Positions 11,092 through 22,445 are shown, counted from the stretch's first letter. The stretch: 64,000 nt of DNA from Hypericum androsaemum (GCA_963995505.1 OZ023193.1:5292521-5356520), one strand, 5' to 3'. A program made the numbers and translations. The notes: generated by a model not told the origin, from the sequence alone.

Positions 11092-13474
11092 CTACTTCTC
11101 TGTCCGACATGTTGACTTAACATGTTTCTCGAACACTTCTCGAGATAATGCTTTAGTCATTAGATCTGCGGCCATATCTCGTGTAGATATATGTTTCATA
11201 CACAACTCTTTATATTTTATTAAATTTCTAACAAAGTGAAATTTAATATCTATATGCTTAGCCCTGCTATGGAATCTCGGATCCTTAGCATAAGCTATAG
11301 CCGCCTGGTTATCGCAGAATAGACTCACGGGCTCCGTCGAGTTGATCAGGGAGAGATGGCTTAAGAATCTCTTCAACCATACCGCTTCTTGTGCAGCATG
11401 ATTTGTAATCCAATTAGTTGGAATATTTGAGTTCTTTTTGGCAATCCCATTGTTGACAGGGATACACATGTTTCCTTCTTACTGCTCCATGAGATAGCAC
11501 CCCCGTTCAACAAAAAAGCGAATCCAGATGTAGACTTTTTCTTATCCACATCGCCTCCCCAATCAGCGTCAGTATAGCCACTCAATGTCAGGTCACGGCC
11601 TTGATAGCACAAGGAGTATTCTGCAGTTGTGTTCAAATATTTCAAAATCCCTTTGACAGCCTTCCAGTGAGCACTGCCTGGATCAGACTGATATCTGCTT
11701 GCTATCCCAACAGCATAGCAAATATCAGGTCTAGTACACAATATTGCGTACATCAGGCATCCAACTGCATTGGCATAAGGAATCTTCTCCATGTCCCTAC
11801 GTTGTTTAGCTATTTTTTGGGCACATGTCCTTACTCAAATTATGACCTTTAACCAATGGGACGTACTTTGGGTTACTGTGATCACAATTGAAACGTTCTA
11901 CTACTTTGTGAATATATGTCTCTTGTGAAAGAGACACTATTCTCTTCAAACGATTCCTCGAAATCTTAACTCCGAGTATGTAATCCGCTTCACCCATGTC
12001 TTTCATTTCAAAGTTGGAAGATAACCAATCTTTGATTTCGACAAGAAATCCCATGTCATTTCCAGCTAAAAGTATGTCATCAACATACAAAGTGATGATA
12101 ACAAACTTCTATCCTGATCGCTTAACATACACACAATGATCTTCGTCTATCATTATAAAATCATGCTGCATGATCGTATTATGAAAACGAATATACCATT
12201 GTCTAGACGACTGCTTAAGGCCATAAATTGATCTATTCAATTTGCAAACTTTGTGTTCGCAGCCTTTTTGAATGTAGCCCTCAGGCTGAACCATGTAGAT
12301 TTCCTCATCCAATTCTCCATGAAGAAAAGCAGTCTTTACATCCATTTGATGTAATTCTAGATTCATGTTAGCAACCATGGCTAAAATGACCATAATTGAC
12401 GTAAATCTAACTACAGGTGCAAAAGTCTCCTCATAGTCTATCCCAGCCTGTTGTTTGAATCCTTGGGCAACCAAACGCGCTTTGTATCTTTCGATACTGC
12501 CATCTACATTGCGCTTGATTTTGAGAATCCACTTATTCCCAATTGCCCTACGCCCCTTAGATAGGTCAACCAGATTCTAAACCTAGTTTTTGATCATAGA
12601 AGACATTTCTTCTTCCATTGCATTCATCCATTCATTTCGTTTTGGAGATGACAAAACTCCAGATACATTCTTTGGTTCATCTTCATCCTGCAGGATGGCC
12701 AGAAGAATTTCACTTGGACCACCAAATTTCTTTAGTGATTCCAAGAACGCATTAGCCTCGCCTTCGATGTCAAATCGTCGGCGTGGTATGCTAGTTCTGC
12801 TAGACCTATGAAATTCCCAGTTTTGATAAACATCTCTCATATATTCATCATATCCAGGAATCGTACTCCCACTGGGTAGAAATACCGTACTCCCACTGGA
12901 ATAAGGAATTACCTCCCTTTCAAGACTCAGATCACGACCTTCCGGATCATTTTGAGTTGGAAAATCTCTGTCTTCCTCCTCAATTCTCCCACTCGGAAGA
13001 AGTGATCCAGATGATTCATTTGTCTCATAAAGGGTAAGGTCACTACTAACCTCTCCCAACTTCGAAAATTCATTCTCCAAAAATGTGACATCACGTGATT
13101 CAAATTCTGTTACATGTCCATTGTCCAGTTCACCCACGAACACGTACCCTTTAGATACCTCTGGGTATCTTATAAAGATACTTTTTCTACCTCTCGGTCC
13201 TAGTTTACCGAAAGTACTTGAGGTAGAATGGACATATGACGCACACCCCCATAGCTTAAAATAGGATAAATCGGGCTTCCGATCTGTCCACATTTCGTAA
13301 GGAGTGGCAGTAACAGACTTAGCGATTGAGAACGTATGCGGCAGTCAGGAGCGCATCTCCATAGAATGATATAGGCAAACTTGCCTCTGCCATCATCGAT
13401 CTAACCATGTCAAGAAGAGTTCTATTTCTTCTTTCAGCAACCCCGTTTTGCTGGGGTGTATAGGGAATAGACAA
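11092..13474 (-). pseudogene. Copia 1 integrase C-terminus, reverse transcriptase and RNase H, broken
   Basis: The integrase end with a GKLGPRGRKSIFI motif is at 12583-13293. RT motifs follow: ELHQMDVKTAFLHGEL, YMVQPEGY, CKLNRSIYGLKQSSRQWY, then LYVDDILLAGND with the catalytic DD. The RNase H part shows YTDADWGGDVDKKKSTSG, LFCDNQAAIAYAKDPRFHSR and KHIDIKFHFVR. Lesions are two TAG codons at 12583-12585 and 12577-12579, a stop at 12109-12111 just before the catalytic box, a frameshift near 11800 and another near 11440. Around 11420-11450 about 50 bp have been replaced by unrelated sequence. Inactive. Confidence 0.9.
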
Positions 13475-14716
13475 CTAATGTTTAATCCCTTTTTTAATGC
13501 ATAGAGCTTTGAACTCATCAAAAAGATATTCACGGCCACGATCAGTTCGTAAAGCCTTTATCTTTCTTTCCTTCTGATTCTCAACAAAACTCATGTACGT
13601 CATAAAGCAGTTTAAGGCTTCAGACTTGTGAGAAATCAGGTATATCAGACCATATCTAGTATAGTCGTCAATAAAGGTGATGAAGTAATATGCTCCATGC
13701 CTTGCCCTCACGTTCATTGGACCACATATGTCAGAATGGACTAATTGTAGTGGAAATTTGGCTCTAGCCCCAGTACCGAAAGGTTTCCTAGTGCTTTTCC
13801 CTTCTAGACAGGATACGCATCTGGGTAATATAGATTTCTCTATATTGCCCAACAGTCCTGCCTTAGCTAGACGGTTTAAACGATCCTGACCAATATGGCC
13901 TAGTCTAGAATGCCATAGTTTAATATCATCCTCTGATGAGTTTGAACTAGTGGCAAAGGAAAAACTTTCATAAGGATCAATATCCAGAATCAAAAAACCT
14001 TCCGATATATATCCAAGGCCAAAATAGGCATCATCCAAAAATAATCTAACGGTGTCGTCCTCAAATGACAACCGAAAACCTAAAGACATTAAGGCTGAAA
14101 CTGAGATCAGGTTCCTTCGTATATCTGAAGCAAACAACACGTAATGTAAAAGAAGGGCACGACCACCAGGAAGGTGTAATCTACAAGTGCCCAATCCTTT
14201 CACATCCACGCACGAGTTGTTACCGACAAAAATGGTTTTTGCTCCAGCCGGCAACCGCCTGTACTCAACGAACGAACAACGGTCTCTAGCTATGTGGTCT
14301 GTCGCTCCTGAATCAATCACCCACATAGAATGTGACTCAGTTAGAAGGGTACAAGAGGATACATACAGTTTACTCACACTTGAGTTCATATGTACCTGCT
14401 TGGGCATCTTGCAATCTTTTGCAAAATGTCCCTTCTGTTGACAGTTAAAACATTTCACTTTTGAAATGTTAAACCGCTTGTTCCTTTTAGCCTTGGAGCC
14501 ATCCAACTTGGTTCCATGGTTTTCAGCCTTAGGAGTTTGTTTACACTTGCCCTTTCCTTTACCTTTCTTCTTTTTCCCACCACTCCTAGTCGAACAAATC
14601 GAATGGGCTTCAGGGTGGGATTTCATAGCTAGGAGGCGATCTTCCTCCAGCTCAAGGTGTCTGGCAACATCATCAAATGTTACCAAATGATCGGAATGGG
14701 TCAGATTCATCTTCAT
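13475..14716 (-). pseudogene. Copia 1 gag zinc knuckle, protease and integrase
   Basis: In order: a zinc knuckle CFNCQQKGHFAKDC, the protease active site VIDSGATDHIARD, the GAG-pre-integrase motif LWHSRLGHIGQDRL, and the integrase core beginning LVHSDICGPM with FITFIDDYTRYG and the second catalytic segment LRTDRGREY. A TAG at 13475-13477 ends the frame just before the third catalytic segment (TPQQNGVAERRNR), which is visible in the same frame at about 13420-13470. The frame upstream is joined to gag through one more stop at 14717. Confidence 0.9.
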
Positions 14717-15238
14717 CTATTCCCAACTCGGTGGTAGAGAACTGATGACAGCTTGAATCTGCTGCTCGTCGCTGAGTATGTGACCAGCCTCTGCCAGTTC
14801 ACTAATCATATTGGACATCACTCTCAAATGTTTCCTCATGGGAACCTCCGGATGCTTTTTAAAGGTATCAAACCTTATGGTCAAAGCACGCAGCTTTGAC
14901 ACTGAAAGCTTTCCGAATTTTTGTTTGAGAGAATCCCATAACTCTTTCGCGTTGCCATGCACGCGAAATTGTCTGGTGATATCATCCATCATTGAACTCA
15001 GCAAGATCAGTCGAGCAGTAGTGTTTTTTCTCTTCCAATTAACATAAGCTTCCTTATCTCGCTTATGTTGAGCAGTTGTGCCTTCTTCAGGCTCATCCAT
15101 TATTACATGTATGTGCTCCAGAACCTCTTGTTCTTCAAGCACATATTGTATTTTCATGCTCCAATTTTTATAGTTTTCACCGTTGAGTTTCAACTCACGG
15201 TTTAGCTCAGCTATGATGGATCTAGAAGCAACTGACAT
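14717..15238 (-). pseudogene. Copia 1 gag N-terminal domain
   Basis: A typical copia gag (DUF4219/UBN2 type) starting at the ATG at 15238, with LNGENYKNWSMKIQYVL, the HGNAKELWDSLKQKFG motif and VISSLPPSWE near the end. A TAG at 14717-14719 separates it, in the same frame, from the zinc-knuckle part. Gag packages the element RNA in particles; this copy would give only a truncated product. Confidence 0.9.
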
Positions 15239-15606
15239 TCTATAGGGATTTTTAATATGAGAACATATTAGAAGTTTGATTTGGCAATATGATACAATTT
15301 ACTATTCACTCATAACTTTATAACGATATGAGGTTCTTGATTAATCTCAAAATCGAAGTGGGTCGCGGGCATGCTTCCCCTTACCATTCAAGTATTAATC
15401 TTAAACTTCAACTGTTTAAAGTTCATCGATAGTAAATTCAAGTGGAAGCAACTAAACAAACATCTTTATTTAATTGCATACATTTGTACATTCTGAGCTT
15501 ATACACACATGTACAAAAAAAACTCAGATGAGGTCTCAACCTATTGTACAAAAAAGTCCCCCAAAAATAACATACGTACATGGGGACAGATAAACATAAC
15601 ATGAAA

Positions 15607-16185
15607 TCACACATTGATCGGATGTCCAGGCGATCCGGTAGGAGAATCCAGATACATATCTGGATCCAGGTCCGAAGACGATTCTTGGGGAACCGGGTGC
15701 GAGGACGATCCGGCGAGAAGTTCCAGGGTACTTTCTGGAACTGGAATTGAGTCCATGATCCAGATGACCAGGAGCGGAGGAAAATTGTAATAGTAATCCT
15801 TAGCGAGGTAGCGGTATCTTGAACCGCTTCGCAACTCCAGAATAGGAGAAGGTATTATTTCTCTACGAAGACCCTTATCCTCAAGATAATGGATCAGACC
15901 ATAGAGGGCATCTCTATGGGTATTGAACTCAGGTGCCGAGAAGATACTTATATCTTCTCGAATTTTCATAATGACCAGGAGGTCTTGAAACATGAAGGGC
16001 CAGTCGTCTCCATGATCATAACCTCCGGCCCAGATGCACTCTTGCATCTCCCGATGAACAGCCTCAATGTGCTCGACGATGACATACATGTCATTCTTGG
16101 GCACACGCAGCGGTAAACATCGCTTCAGAACCTTTTGTCGAAGGTCCGTTGCACAAAAGTTCAGATACCTTTCTCCGGTAGCCAT
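15607..16185 (-). CDS. Unrecognised ORF between primer-binding site and gag of copia element 1 (192 aa)
   Basis: The open frame begins at ATG 16185; a stop lies a short way upstream at about 16220, so the ORF cannot be much longer. I do not recognise the protein. It is acidic, mostly soluble in character, rich in charged and aromatic residues (GGYDHGDDWPFMFQDLLVIM, SGSRYRYLAKDYYYNFPP), with a Ser/Pro/Asp-rich tail (SSSDLDPDMYLDSPTGSPG). No membrane segment and no retroviral motif is visible. It lies in the same orientation as gag, about 370 bp upstream of it. It is free of stops while gag-pol carries at least five stops and three frameshifts. It could be a captured host gene fragment, an accessory ORF of this copia lineage, or a chance ORF. 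Confidence 0.55.
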   Translation of the reverse strand: MATGERYLNFCATDLRQKVLKRCLPLRVPKNDMYVIVEHIEAVHREMQECIWAGGYDHGDDWPFMFQDLLVIMKIREDISIFSAPEFNTHRDALYGLIHYLEDKGLRREIIPSPILELRSGSRYRYLAKDYYYNFPPLLVIWIMDSIPVPESTLELLAGSSSHPVPQESSSDLDPDMYLDSPTGSPGHPINV

Positions 16186-16206
16186 CAAATCTTGCAACAA
16201 TTGCAA

Positions 16207-17329
16207 TTCAATTTCGGGTTAATACTCATATTTTCCCAAAATAGGATTGAAAAACTCATTTTTCAATCTTTTGATGATCATACAATGGACCAATTCATGT
16301 GATTTTAGTTACATTTAACATATCTCGGAACTCGTTCCAAAATATTTTTATGTTTATTAAAATATTGTCATAATTTTAATAAACCTAATTGACAAAAATT
16401 TCTCAAAATTTTTATCAATTTATTGGATTTAATTGAATAAAAACCGATTTTATCCAATTAAAAGAAGAGAAAAAACCCAATTAAGTCCAATTTTAAGTCA
16501 AAATTGACCGTAAATCGGGTTGGGTCGAACTAATAAACCAGGCCAATTCGTCCGGTTTTTTTTATTTTCTTGACCCGGGTCTAAATATTTTCGGGAAAAA
16601 TCGTGAAATTACGATTTTGCCCCTCGCATACTTTTCCCTTCTCTTTCTCTCTCCCCGACCGCGAAGGCGAAATCGCCGCCGCGTCGCCCTCCTACGACCG
16701 CCGCTTAACGGCGGCGAATCACCGGCCGAGACCGGTCGCAATCGACGCGTCTCGGCCTTGCAATCGCGTCTGTTGCAGCCTCGCAGGCCGTCGTTCAGCC
16801 GTTCTCCGTCGCGAAGCTCTCTTCTCCGTTCGGCGTCTCTCCGCCGTCGTCATCCTCGATCTCGCGATTCCGGCGACGTCGATCCCCAAACGTGGCATCG
16901 GGACGTCGGGGAGAAGCCGGAGAATCGACTATAGTCGATCTCCAGCGTCGAAATCGTCGGATTTCCGACGGAATTTGATTTCGGGCGAAAAATGCCCAAA
17001 TCGCCCGATTAGGGTTTATTCTATTTGGGGATTTTTGGAAAAATTTCCAATTAATCCCCAAGTTTTTCAAAAATTGCACCGAAGTCCATGACACGCAGGT
17101 GCCACATAAGTGGTGAAATTTTAGATTGGTACCTTAAGGTTTCGCGCGTGCGCGAATTTGACCGCGCGGTTAGGCAAAATTCAATTTAGTCCCCCTGGTT
17201 CCAAATTAATTACATTAAAGTCCAACAGATTATGATTTTTCATAAAATCACGATTAATATGATTTGTAACTCAATAAATCACATAATTACTTGAATTAAA
17301 ATATCATATTATCATCAAAACATGGTTTC
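16207..17329 (-). other. Leader of copia element 1, GC-rich in the middle
   Basis: About 1.1 kb between the primer-binding site and the extra ORF. The centre (16620-16960) is very GC-rich and CG-rich, with open frames on both strands that read as Arg-rich low-complexity sequence; I do not regard them as genes. The flanks are AT-rich. Confidence 0.6.
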
Positions 17330-17347
17330 AACCATGCTCTGATACCA
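17330..17347 (-). other. Primer-binding site of copia element 1
   Basis: The minus strand reads TGGTATCAGAGCATGGTT, the standard plant copia primer site complementary to the initiator methionine tRNA 3' end. It lies five bases from the LTR end at 17353. Confidence 0.95.
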
Positions 17348-17352
17348 ATTGA

Positions 17353-17961
17353 TGAATTCGACACGTAATTAACGAGTAATTACGTGTTGAACTCGTTTAA
17401 TTAACAAACTAATTCGTTAATCATAAATCACTTACTTGTTGAAGCAAGAGGTCCACAGGCTCGGGTCCACAATTTCTTCGTGTTGGTCGAATTACGATCA
17501 CGTTTGAACGGATTCGCAATTGATTTCCACGAGATTTCCTCTATAGAAAATCTGATTAAAATTCAGGAACTAATCCAGAATTTTAGCTTTCTGATTGAGT
17601 AGTTGTAGGAAAAGTTACATTTCAGTCCAGCCAGATTTCCCTTTTTATAGGGAAATCCGGACAACCAAAATGTGCCACGTGGCACACCGCGCGGTGCCAC
17701 GTGTACTCCGGACCACGCATCCGCCATGTGGCGTGCCGCGTGGCATGCCACGCGGCAAAGCTACCCCTAGCTTTTTCCACGTGGCGCGCCACGTGGGTTG
17801 CCACATATGACGTTAGCACCACGTCACACTGACGTGGCGCTTGCGTGGCTTCAAACCGGTCAACGCGGGTTGACCGGCCCATCCAATCCAACTTATGGGC
17901 CTGATGGGCCCGGGCCCATTTAGGCACAATAATAATTGCCTAATGGGCCCAAGGTCCAACA
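17353..17961 (-). repeat. 5' LTR of copia element 1
   Basis: 609 bp, starting TGTTGGACC and ending TTCA on the minus strand. It contains a TATA box (CTATAAAAAGGG) at the centre of an inverted repeat GATTTCCCT / AGGGAAATC at about 17635-17657. Four CACGTG (G-box) cores lie at about 17680-17800, several within longer palindromes such as CCACGTGGCGCGCCACGTGG. The other LTR keeps only one of these G-boxes. Confidence 0.9.
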
Positions 17962-18045
17962 TCTCCCACTCTATTATTATTGACCTTGATCAACAGTTAT
18001 CAGATTTCTTTAAAGGATTTCGTGCGACCAGCACACGATTTAGAA
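17962..18045 (-). repeat. Remnant of a second copia 1 copy, polypurine-tract side
   Basis: 84 bp nearly identical to 10230-10313, the sequence that precedes the 3' LTR. Here it precedes the 5' LTR, so the LTR at 17353-17961 was once also the 3' LTR of a neighbouring copy. The similarity stops abruptly after ACACG. Confidence 0.85.
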
Positions 18046-18069
18046 GTTACTTGGACGTAACTTCAAAAT

Positions 18070-19560
18070 TGTCACGACCCAAATTTTGGATCTGTGACCA
18101 GCGCTAGACCCTAACCCATTTACCACACAAAATGGGTCTAGCCAGCCTCAAAACATATTTTTAATTTTATAAAATTATACATGTCAAAATCTTAATGATC
18201 TATTCTTTACATTACTCCCAGGATCAAATCGAACACTGTGACTACGGAGCTGCTAGACAAAGAACCTACAAAACTGGAGAGAGGGGGTGAATGTTTTGGA
18301 ATACTCTGTAAGCACATAGAACATAACATATCAGTTATGTCAGATACATGTGGGAGAAACAGAACTTAAGTATGTCCCACATCAAACCCAATCAAACAGA
18401 ACACAAAGCTAAGACAACAAAATATCATCTCACAAATAAGATCATCAAAGTAATCACATATCAAACATAACCAAAATTCGGATAGACCTTCACAACCATA
18501 TAACACATATCAGATGAACTTCAGATAGGCCTAGATAGTGTCACTCCCACTCCGACATGAGGTACCATATCTTAAAGGCACCATCGAAAATCAACCCGCC
18601 GGCCAAACATATCATATCATATCAGAATCCTTGTATCCTCAGTATATGTGCACATATGCCAACATCCTTGATTGGTCACGGGTAGACCTCATCATCTGCA
18701 ATCACACCCAAAATATACCAAAATTTATATAGACCAAAATATATTGGTCACATATCTAAATACATATCAAAATAGCTACAAGCTAGGAAACACACATTTT
18801 CTAGCTGGCTATACACATATGCCATACATGTCACAAACCAAATCCATTTATGACCAAACATAACACATAAGCACATGGCCACTTCCTTACCAATACTCAT
18901 ATGCATGAGACGCACATACGTAAGATCTGAAACATGCACATGTACCAAACAAACCAAAGCTGCCATGATCTATATGCTTACCCTAATGGAGACCGTCCGA
19001 CGAATGCTTATTCCTCGATGCAATCCTCTTTTCACTTTGGATCTTCGTCCAACCATTTTTTCAAGATCGTTTCTTCCACAATCCATCTTAAAGAAGCCTT
19101 ATATAATCTATATAATAATCTCAATATACAAAATGAGACCAGTTTCTCACTTTTCAAACAAACTATTTCCAACACTTGAAACAACCAACTATGGCACAAT
19201 CGACAACCAACGTCAGAAATGACTTAAGTCCATCCAAGTATCTCAATTCCTTTTAAACCTTGGTCACTTATCAACTAACCCACATGTACATAACCTGAAC
19301 ACTAACTATTCATGACCAGAAGTTTGCACAAGGATCTATTTTGCCGAACCGAATTCACACCGAGCACATGAGAAGCTCAATCGTATCTAACTTCAGAAAG
19401 CAGCCCATATAACTCAATATTATACAAGACCAAGTTCATATCTTCATCAATATAACACTTCTCTGTTCTTTCACGGTCATAGCAATTCCATACATAAACT
19501 TAGAAGTCCATACCAATTCATTGTTCATGCACAACCTCTTTTCAGAAACTCAGCAGTCAG
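18070..19560. repeat. Probable LTR-type repeat debris
   Basis: Begins TGTCACGACCC, a start often seen in plant gypsy LTRs, and contains phrases such as TCCGACATGAGGTACC typical of repeated plant DNA. No credible coding region is visible; the open frames are short and without motifs. The assignment is by style of sequence only. Confidence 0.35.
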
Positions 19561-21180
19561 TCTATTTTGCAACAATGTTTTCGGGCTGATTCCTTTACCA
19601 AAATTGAGCAATAATATAGATTTAGAAAGATATTTGAGTACTCTACAACTTTTATGTTTCATGAAAATTCTATTTCTGATGTACGCAAAATTGCGAACAA
19701 TTAAACGCATAAGCAAATAGTATAGTGGTAAGTAAGGTTCCTAGAACTGAGGGTTGAACATTAAATCAAGGCAAGTAATTATGTGAAGCCGGAAAATTAA
19801 AGTTTATAAGGTTGTGAAAGGTCACAAGTAAATAAACAAGATCGAAAATGCAAATAAAAGACGAGTTGTAAATCAATGGAGATAAACGAGCACGATACCC
19901 TTACGGATTACCCATCTATGTCAAGACTATAGTTTTTATGAAGTTCTAACTAGTTTTCGGAGTGTTCTAGTGCATCTCCCTAATGCTTCTGCTCATTAGG
20001 AGGATAAAACTAAGCTAGAATAGTTCATGATTACTAATCAATGCTTCCGCTCATTAATTAGACCAAGAACTAAGCTAAACTCAATTATGAAGTTAACTCC
20101 TAGCGAGTTATCCCTTAGTATCAAGATTCCTCATTAATACCTAAGGACATGTCAATTGACTCTTCCGTTGATTCTAATGCCTTCCGGTCCATTATTATCA
20201 ACTAAACATCATAATCTAAGTGATCAAGTTAGATTAAGTATTAAGATCGTCAATTGACAACTACTACGAAAGATAATCAAACCATAGCTAACATAGACAA
20301 GTAATCACATAATTAGGGCATCGCACTCACAAGAGAACTACTCGCTAAGCATATTCATAAAGTACATGATATTAATGGAAGACATAATAACGAAAAGCAT
20401 AAAAGATAGAGATAGAAAAAGCTTAGTCATTCGAGCAAGCCTCACCGATCTCCTCCACGTAGCTACCCAGAATTGTAACTTTATTAATGATCAAAAGTAG
20501 TCTCAATGTCGCAGTAGAATGTCTCTCTCAACCTAAGAAACTAAGGCATATATATAGCCAAAAATCTAACTATAAATTAGGAAAACCTAGAGGAGGTTAA
20601 GCTAAATTGAAACTTGCTAGCCAAGTAATAATATAAAATAATATAACTTAAGTCCTAAGGCCGAAATAGGAGGCCAAAAGTCGAAAATAACTGAAATAAA
20701 TTGAGTTCCCATCTTAAAAAAGAAGTCCAAAAAATATGTCATTGAGGACGTGGCACCCGCCAATGGAGTTGGCGCCCGCCAATGAAACTCTCTGTAATGG
20801 ACTTGGCGCCCGCCAAGTATTTGGCGCTCGCCAGGTCGCTAATCAGCTTCGTCGCATCTTCCTATTTTACATTTTTGACCCTCTTTCACTTCGAATTTGG
20901 CTTCGACTATAAAATACAAAATGTAGATCTCTCTTCATGCTTTCCAAAGGTATCACATTTGATGCATTCGGACACTCGAGGAGAAATTTATGGCTCTTGC
21001 AATATGGTCTCTTGAAATTACCCCTCCAACGGCCTTCATTGAGCTCCACTTCCTATCACAAAACACGACAAGGGGTAAAAGTCCATTCCATGACACATAT
21101 ACTAAAACAATCATAAGACTTGATATGACATGATGAAAACAACTTAAATCATAACTAAACACGCATGAAACATATGACAA
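19560..21180 (-). repeat. Probable LTR/leader fragment with TATA box on the minus strand
   Basis: A 1.6 kb non-coding stretch. A TATA box (GCTATATATATGCC, minus strand) lies at about 20543-20556, with an A/T-rich leader to its left. At 20745-20840 there is a set of TTGGCGCCCGCCAA-like palindromes. The arrangement resembles a gypsy LTR promoter on the minus strand, but no coding part of the element remains nearby. 21180-21870 is very AT-rich and I see nothing in it. Confidence 0.4.
20745..20840. repeat. Four palindromic TTGGCGCCCGCCAA-type units
   Basis: Units GTGGCACCCGCCAATG, TTGGCGCCCGCCAATG, TTGGCGCCCGCCAAG and TTGGCGCTCGCCAGG occur within about 95 bp. Each core is an inverted repeat TTGGCG / CGCCAA around two or three bases. 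Confidence 0.75.
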
Positions 21181-21879
21181 ATCATCATTTATTCTAATTC
21201 GTATAGTTAACTAATTCAAAACTATATTTTTATAATTTTGTGCAGAATAAATATCATAATATTAAATAATGTTTTTTGGTTAAATTAAGTATTAATTTTT
21301 AATTAAACATAAATGAAACAATCTAAATTATTTATTTAGATTAAAATAGTAATAATTTAATATTACTTATTTTATAAATTGATGTCTCAATGAGTGAAGA
21401 ACTTAGTTATTTACTATATTTATGAAAAACAATTTAAGAGATATTAATTTTATAATTTTTTTGAAATATTTTTTTATATTGTATAGTTGACATCAAAAAC
21501 TTTTGATCAAACATATAATTTACAACTATCTAGTAAAGATTCATATTCATTGAAAATAGAATAAAAATAACAATATCATGTAATTTTCCCTGCCAGCAGA
21601 TTTTGGTATTTTCACAATTTTTAAATTTGGTAATTTATCTATCGCCAAGTCAACATCGAGTAATTCTAGTCTAAGCCATGTGGTAGTCCACGTTGGCCAT
21701 AAAAAGATGTCGTTCTCCCAAAAAAAGACAGACCGGAGCTCGGGACCAGTCCGTGACAAAAATTGAAATAAGTTGGACCTATTTTATGGTTCTAAAACCA
21801 CAAGATACCCAAGTGATAATCGGTGAAACTATAAGATACTTAAATATACTTTTCCCTCAAACAAAGCCCAAAGTACAGA

Positions 21880-22179
21880 GACTGACAAGTACAGCGCATG
21901 ACCTCATCCTTAAGGATCAGACACAACAGAACACAACACACATGAAGCTTCTTCCATCTCCTGTGTAGAAGAAGATTATGTCTATCTGAGGAACTTGCAG
22001 GAAAAGCAACTCGTCGCCGATCCAACCACCTCCGACACATAATTTCTTCTCCTGGAAGGTCAAAAGGAAGGTTTGTACGCATTTCTCTTCAAAGTTTTAA
22101 TCTTGTTTCCAATTGGGAATTTTGTGTTTAACCTTTTTGAGGAAAAAAATTGGTTTGTTTTTCTTTGCCTCCTTTCTGT
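21880..22179 (+). other. Left half of leader block A of F-box unit 1, split by the Mutator-like element
   Basis: This stretch matches 37065-37340 and 41060-41380 almost throughout (AAGTACAGCGCATGACCTCA and the CTGGAAGGTCAAAA exon-end segment). The match continues at 30909, on the other side of the Mutator-like element. It is the 5' non-coding part of the F-box repeat unit. Confidence 0.8.
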
Positions 22180-22445
22180 GGGTTTTTGCCCAAAATGGTG
22201 TTACAGTACCAATTTATCCCCAAAATGGTGTTACTGTTAAAAAATTATGGAAATGGTGTTGCTTTTCAAAATCGAAAATATTTTTCGATCTAGGAATCTC
22301 AGGTCAAAATTGTTTTTCGACTTGGGACCAAAATCGAAAAAAAATTTCGACTTCCGTGGTCGAAAAATTATTTTCGATTTGGGTCCAGGTCGAAAAAAAT
22401 ATTCGACTTGGGGACCCAGATCGAAAAAAAATTTCGATCTAGGAT
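22180..22445 (+). repeat. Left terminal inverted repeat of the Mutator-like element
   Basis: Matches the reverse complement of 30640-30908. It differs by a 30 bp tandem duplication near the tip (CCCAAAATGGTGTTAC occurs twice, from 22189 and 22219) and scattered changes. It is made of about six short palindromes of the form TCGAAAnnnTTTCGA, candidate binding sites for the transposase. Confidence 0.9.

Larger units (their letters stand above)
9705..17961 (-). mobile_element. Ty1/copia retrotransposon 1, old, with both LTRs and an extra ORF
   Basis: Direct LTRs at 9705-10229 and 17353-17961 flank a minus-strand internal region. Its order is PBS, long leader, an unrecognised ORF, gag, protease, integrase, RT, RNase H, PPT, which is the copia order. 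Gag-pol has stops at 14717, 13475, 12583, 12577 and 12109 and frameshifts near 13335, 11800 and 11440. The two LTRs differ by many substitutions and an ~80 bp deletion, so the insertion is old. The 5 bp next to the outer ends do not match, and the 84 bp beyond the right LTR repeat the internal 3' end. The copy therefore comes from recombination, not from a simple insertion. Confidence 0.9.

Noticed and set aside
16186..16206. Longer start of the extra ORF in copia 1
   Set aside because: The upstream extension would begin with TTG; the first ATG is at 16185.
16603..17094. Overlapping open frames on both strands in the GC-rich leader of copia 1, Arg-rich
   Set aside because: Open on both strands because the region is GC-rich and poor in A/T stop codons; no domain and no conserved motif.
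9700..17966. Target duplication of copia 1
   Set aside because: The five bases outside the two LTRs do not match; the right flank is copia 1 internal DNA.
20100..20350. CRISPR-like spacing of short repeats such as CTTCCGCTCATTA
   Set aside because: Only a few copies with irregular spacing, and the genome is a plant.
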